DNA of 7,871 bases from NCBI GenBank assembly GCA_934691725.1, contig CAKUTF010000065.1:1-7871 (forward strand), written 5' to 3'. A model generated the notes under the pieces. The model searched no databases and had not been told where the DNA came from. It worked only from the letters and a program-made list of their open reading frames with translations. How positions within the stretch are numbered: the stretch's first letter is position 1; every line of letters begins with the position of its first letter. The translations under genes and the position numbers were made by a program. The DNA is from an uncultured Fibrobacter sp. GTDB taxonomy: Bacteria > Fibrobacterota > Fibrobacteria > Fibrobacterales > Fibrobacteraceae. This document shows positions 6,375 through 7,871 of the stretch, piece after piece.

Positions 6375-7508
6375 ATGAAAACCGTAAAACTTCGCATGGA
6401 AAAAATGGCCCAGGGAGGTGAAGCGATAGCCCACCTTGACGATGGCCGGGTTTGCTTTGTCGCCGGAGCCTTGGCGGGAGAAGTCGCGGAGGTTGCTATC
6501 GTACAGAGCAAAAAGGATTATGCGAAAGGATTTGCCGTACAGATTTTGGAGCGGTCCGCGTTTCGTGTGGAACCCCGATGCCCGCTTTACGAAAAGTGCG
6601 GAGGCTGTTCGCTGCAACACGCGAGTTTTGAATCCCAACTGGCGATGTATCGTGCGTCGGTCGAGGAACTGTTTCGGCGCTTTACGAAAACGGAACTTCC
6701 CGAAGGTTGGAAAATCCACGCGGGAAAATCCTACGGCTACAGAAATCGGGCGCGCCTTGTCCGTATCGGAAATGGCTGGGGATTTCGGGAATCGAAAAGC
6801 CACCGTCCGATTCCTGTTTCCCGGTGCGCTGTCTTGACAGATGCGTTGAACGAAGCGATTGCGAAGGATGCGTTTCCAGAGGTTTCGGAACTTTCCGTCT
6901 TTGACAATGGGAATGGCAAAATTTCTTACTTCCATCGCGGGATGGGACTTTCGGAATTTGAAAAATGTGCGACAAATACTGTCACGCTTTGCGGAATGTC
7001 CCTGTCAATGGATGCCGCCTGTTTTTTCCAGTCGAACCTAGGACTGCTCCCGGAACTGGTCAAGGCAGTTTCGGATTCCGCAGGTTCGGGACGCTATCTT
7101 ATTGACCTATACAGCGGCGTCGGATTTTTTGCCTCCCTGCTGCAGGAAAATTTTGAACGGATCGTGACGGTGGAGCGCGAACCGAAAGCGCTCTACCACG
7201 CCAAGCGCAATGTTTCCAAGGCTCGCAACATATCTGCTCCCGCCGAAGAATGGCTAGCCCAAAACGACGCTTCCGGGGCGGATGTTCTTATCGTCGATCC
7301 GCCGCGGACCGGGCTTCTTCCGTCTGCGCTAGAAGCCGTTTCCAAGGCGCATCCGAAAAAACTGCTCTATGTTTCGTGCGATCCGGCGACGCTTGCCCGT
7401 GACTTTCAACGGCTTTCCCTTCATGGGTACAAAATCCGGAAGGCGGAGGGCTTCGCCTTTTATCCGCAGACGCCGCATTTCGAAATGTTCTTGGAACTCG
7501 GCGGTTGA
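6375..7508 (+). CDS. rlmD: RlmD/RumA-type RNA m5U methyltransferase
   Basis: A 377-residue class I SAM-dependent RNA (uracil-5)-methyltransferase. Residues 1 to about 60 form a TRAM-like RNA-binding domain. An Fe-S cluster motif follows, CX5CX2C at Cys69, 75 and 78, with the fourth ligand probably Cys151 (PVSRCAVL). FFQSN (217-221) matches the conserved Gln region. The SAM site is DLYSGVGFF (244-252), followed by VERE (266-269) and DPPRTG (308-313). The catalytic nucleophile is Cys335 in VSCDPATLARD, and the general base is probably Glu370 in TPHFEMF. The cluster favours RlmD (23S rRNA m5U1939) over TrmA, but RlmC or RlmCD specificity cannot be excluded; the protein is shorter than E. coli RlmD (433). 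The start is three bases after the ABC ATPase stop with no clear Shine-Dalgarno, suggesting coupled translation. It appears to be the last gene of the operon. Confidence 0.9.
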   Translation: MKTVKLRMEKMAQGGEAIAHLDDGRVCFVAGALAGEVAEVAIVQSKKDYAKGFAVQILERSAFRVEPRCPLYEKCGGCSLQHASFESQLAMYRASVEELFRRFTKTELPEGWKIHAGKSYGYRNRARLVRIGNGWGFRESKSHRPIPVSRCAVLTDALNEAIAKDAFPEVSELSVFDNGNGKISYFHRGMGLSEFEKCATNTVTLCGMSLSMDAACFFQSNLGLLPELVKAVSDSAGSGRYLIDLYSGVGFFASLLQENFERIVTVEREPKALYHAKRNVSKARNISAPAEEWLAQNDASGADVLIVDPPRTGLLPSALEAVSKAHPKKLLYVSCDPATLARDFQRLSLHGYKIRKAEGFAFYPQTPHFEMFLELGG

Positions 7509-7520
7509 ATGTTAAGGATT

Positions 7521-7723
7521 AAGAGAAATCAGGGATTAGTTGGTAGTTGACAGAAATAAGGAAACAGGAATCAGTGGTCAGTGGCTAGTGAGCAGTTAGA
7601 AATGAGTAATGAGTAATGAGTAATGAGTAATCAGTAATCAGGAATCAGGAGGCAAAACGGGAAGCGGGACACGGTGTGAGGGATGAGAGTTGTTAGAACT
7701 TAGAGCTTAGTGCTTAGATTTGC
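7521..7723. repeat. Degenerate tandem heptamer lattice
   Basis: Twenty-nine successive 7-base units can be read in one register without an indel. From 7521 to 7599 almost every unit has AG at its fourth and fifth base (for example ATCAGGG, GGTAGTT, GTCAGTG, GCTAGTG). From 7601 to 7631 the sequence is exactly 7-periodic (AGTAATG units), then drifts to AGTAATC and AGGAATC. From 7654 units end in GG (GAAGCGG, GACACGG), then in TTA (GAACTTA, GAGCTTA, GTGCTTA at 7696-7716). A weaker continuation in the same register reaches about 7800 (TCTGCAC, TCTGACT, ACTGCCA). Similar heptanucleotide repeats (STRR) are known from cyanobacteria; the mechanism and role here are unknown. The region has no recognisable gene. 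Confidence 0.8.
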
Positions 7724-7786
7724 AGACGTCTATGTTCTTGTATCTCGGAAGTTTAACGTCTGCACTCTGACTACTGCCAACTAAGC
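7712..7786. repeat. Imperfect inverted repeat (possible stem-loop)
   Basis: TGCAGACGT at 7721-7729 is the exact reverse complement of ACGTCTGCA at 7756-7764 (9 bp, 26-base loop). Outside it, GCTTAG at 7712-7717 pairs with CTAAGC at 7781-7786. The arms contain smaller palindromes, AGACGTCT (7724-7731) and CTAAGCTTAG (7781-7790). CTTAGAGCTTA also occurs as a direct repeat at 7699-7709 and 7786-7796. The stem is interrupted and has no following U-run, so it is not a standard intrinsic terminator. Confidence 0.5.
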
Positions 7787-7809
7787 TTAGAGCTTATCCC
7801 TAAATAATA

Positions 7810-7838
7810 TTGAAAATTTCGCAAGACGATGCTATATT
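7810..7838 (+). promoter_or_regulatory. Sigma-70-type promoter for the gene at the right edge
   Basis: TTGAAA at 7810-7815 and TATATT at 7833-7838 are separated by exactly 17 bases, close to the TTGACA/TATAAT consensus. Transcription would begin near 7845, in the run of eight A at 7843-7850. A ribosome binding site and GTG codon follow at 7853-7865. Confidence 0.65.
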
Positions 7839-7862
7839 TCGCAAAAAAAAGCGAGGCGCGCC

Positions 7863-7871
7863 GTGGCGAAA
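7863..7871 (+). CDS. Start of an unidentified gene, truncated at the right edge
   Basis: GTG GCG AAA (Met-Ala-Lys) is preceded by GAGG at 7853-7856 with six bases between, and by a promoter at 7810-7838. Only three codons are present, so the product cannot be identified. The 8-base palindrome GGCGCGCC at 7855-7862 sits between the ribosome binding site and the start and overlaps the former. The start could instead lie beyond the window. Confidence 0.4.

Noticed and set aside
5643..6935. A long open frame on the minus strand across the ABC ATPase and methyltransferase genes
   Set aside because: It lies fully antisense to two proteins with clear family motifs, its translation is rich in Arg and Phe without domain signals, and such frames arise from codon bias in GC-rich genes.
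7570..7723. CRISPR array
   Set aside because: The units are 7 bases, contiguous and drifting, with no constant repeat and no unique spacers; no cas genes are present.

Overview
The window most likely comes from a Fibrobacter species (phylum Fibrobacterota). The strongest clue is a lipoprotein carrying the FISUMP domain ('Fibrobacter succinogenes major paralogous domain'), directly behind a large carbohydrate-binding surface protein whose C-terminus resembles a type IX secretion sorting domain. All recognised genes lie on the + strand.

Left half (1-3829) encodes four consecutive exported proteins. (1) The 3' part of a multidomain protein: the end of a LamG/concanavalin-like domain, a CBM6/35-like module, two tandem CBM3-like modules and a T9SS-type tail. 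(2) A FISUMP lipoprotein, whose ribosome binding site overlaps the stop codon of gene 1. (3) A periplasmic LolA-like protein. (4) A small Cys-containing probable lipoprotein of unknown function. Together they look like an envelope set linked to plant-polysaccharide binding; that role is inferred from domains only. The four genes are close together and may be co-transcribed.

Right half (3914-7508) is a tight housekeeping-type operon: a divergent MurC-like Mur ligase, xseB (exonuclease VII small subunit), an OppF/DppF-type ABC ATPase and an RlmD/RumA-type RNA m5U methyltransferase. Two junctions are ATGA overlaps and the third is a 3-base gap. A perfect TATAAT ends six bases before the Mur ligase ATG and no Shine-Dalgarno is seen, which suggests a leaderless transcript. 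Sampled lines suggest higher GC here than in the left half.

The right end (7509-7862) has no gene. It holds an unusual degenerate tandem heptamer lattice of roughly 200-280 bases, partly overlapping an imperfect inverted repeat. A good promoter (TTGAAA, 17 bases, TATATT) follows, then a Shine-Dalgarno and a GTG codon that begin a gene running off the window.

Best leads: the heptamer lattice, the tandem CBM3-like surface protein, and the apparently leaderless, motif-divergent Mur ligase. I found no CRISPR array, transposase, tRNA or rRNA.
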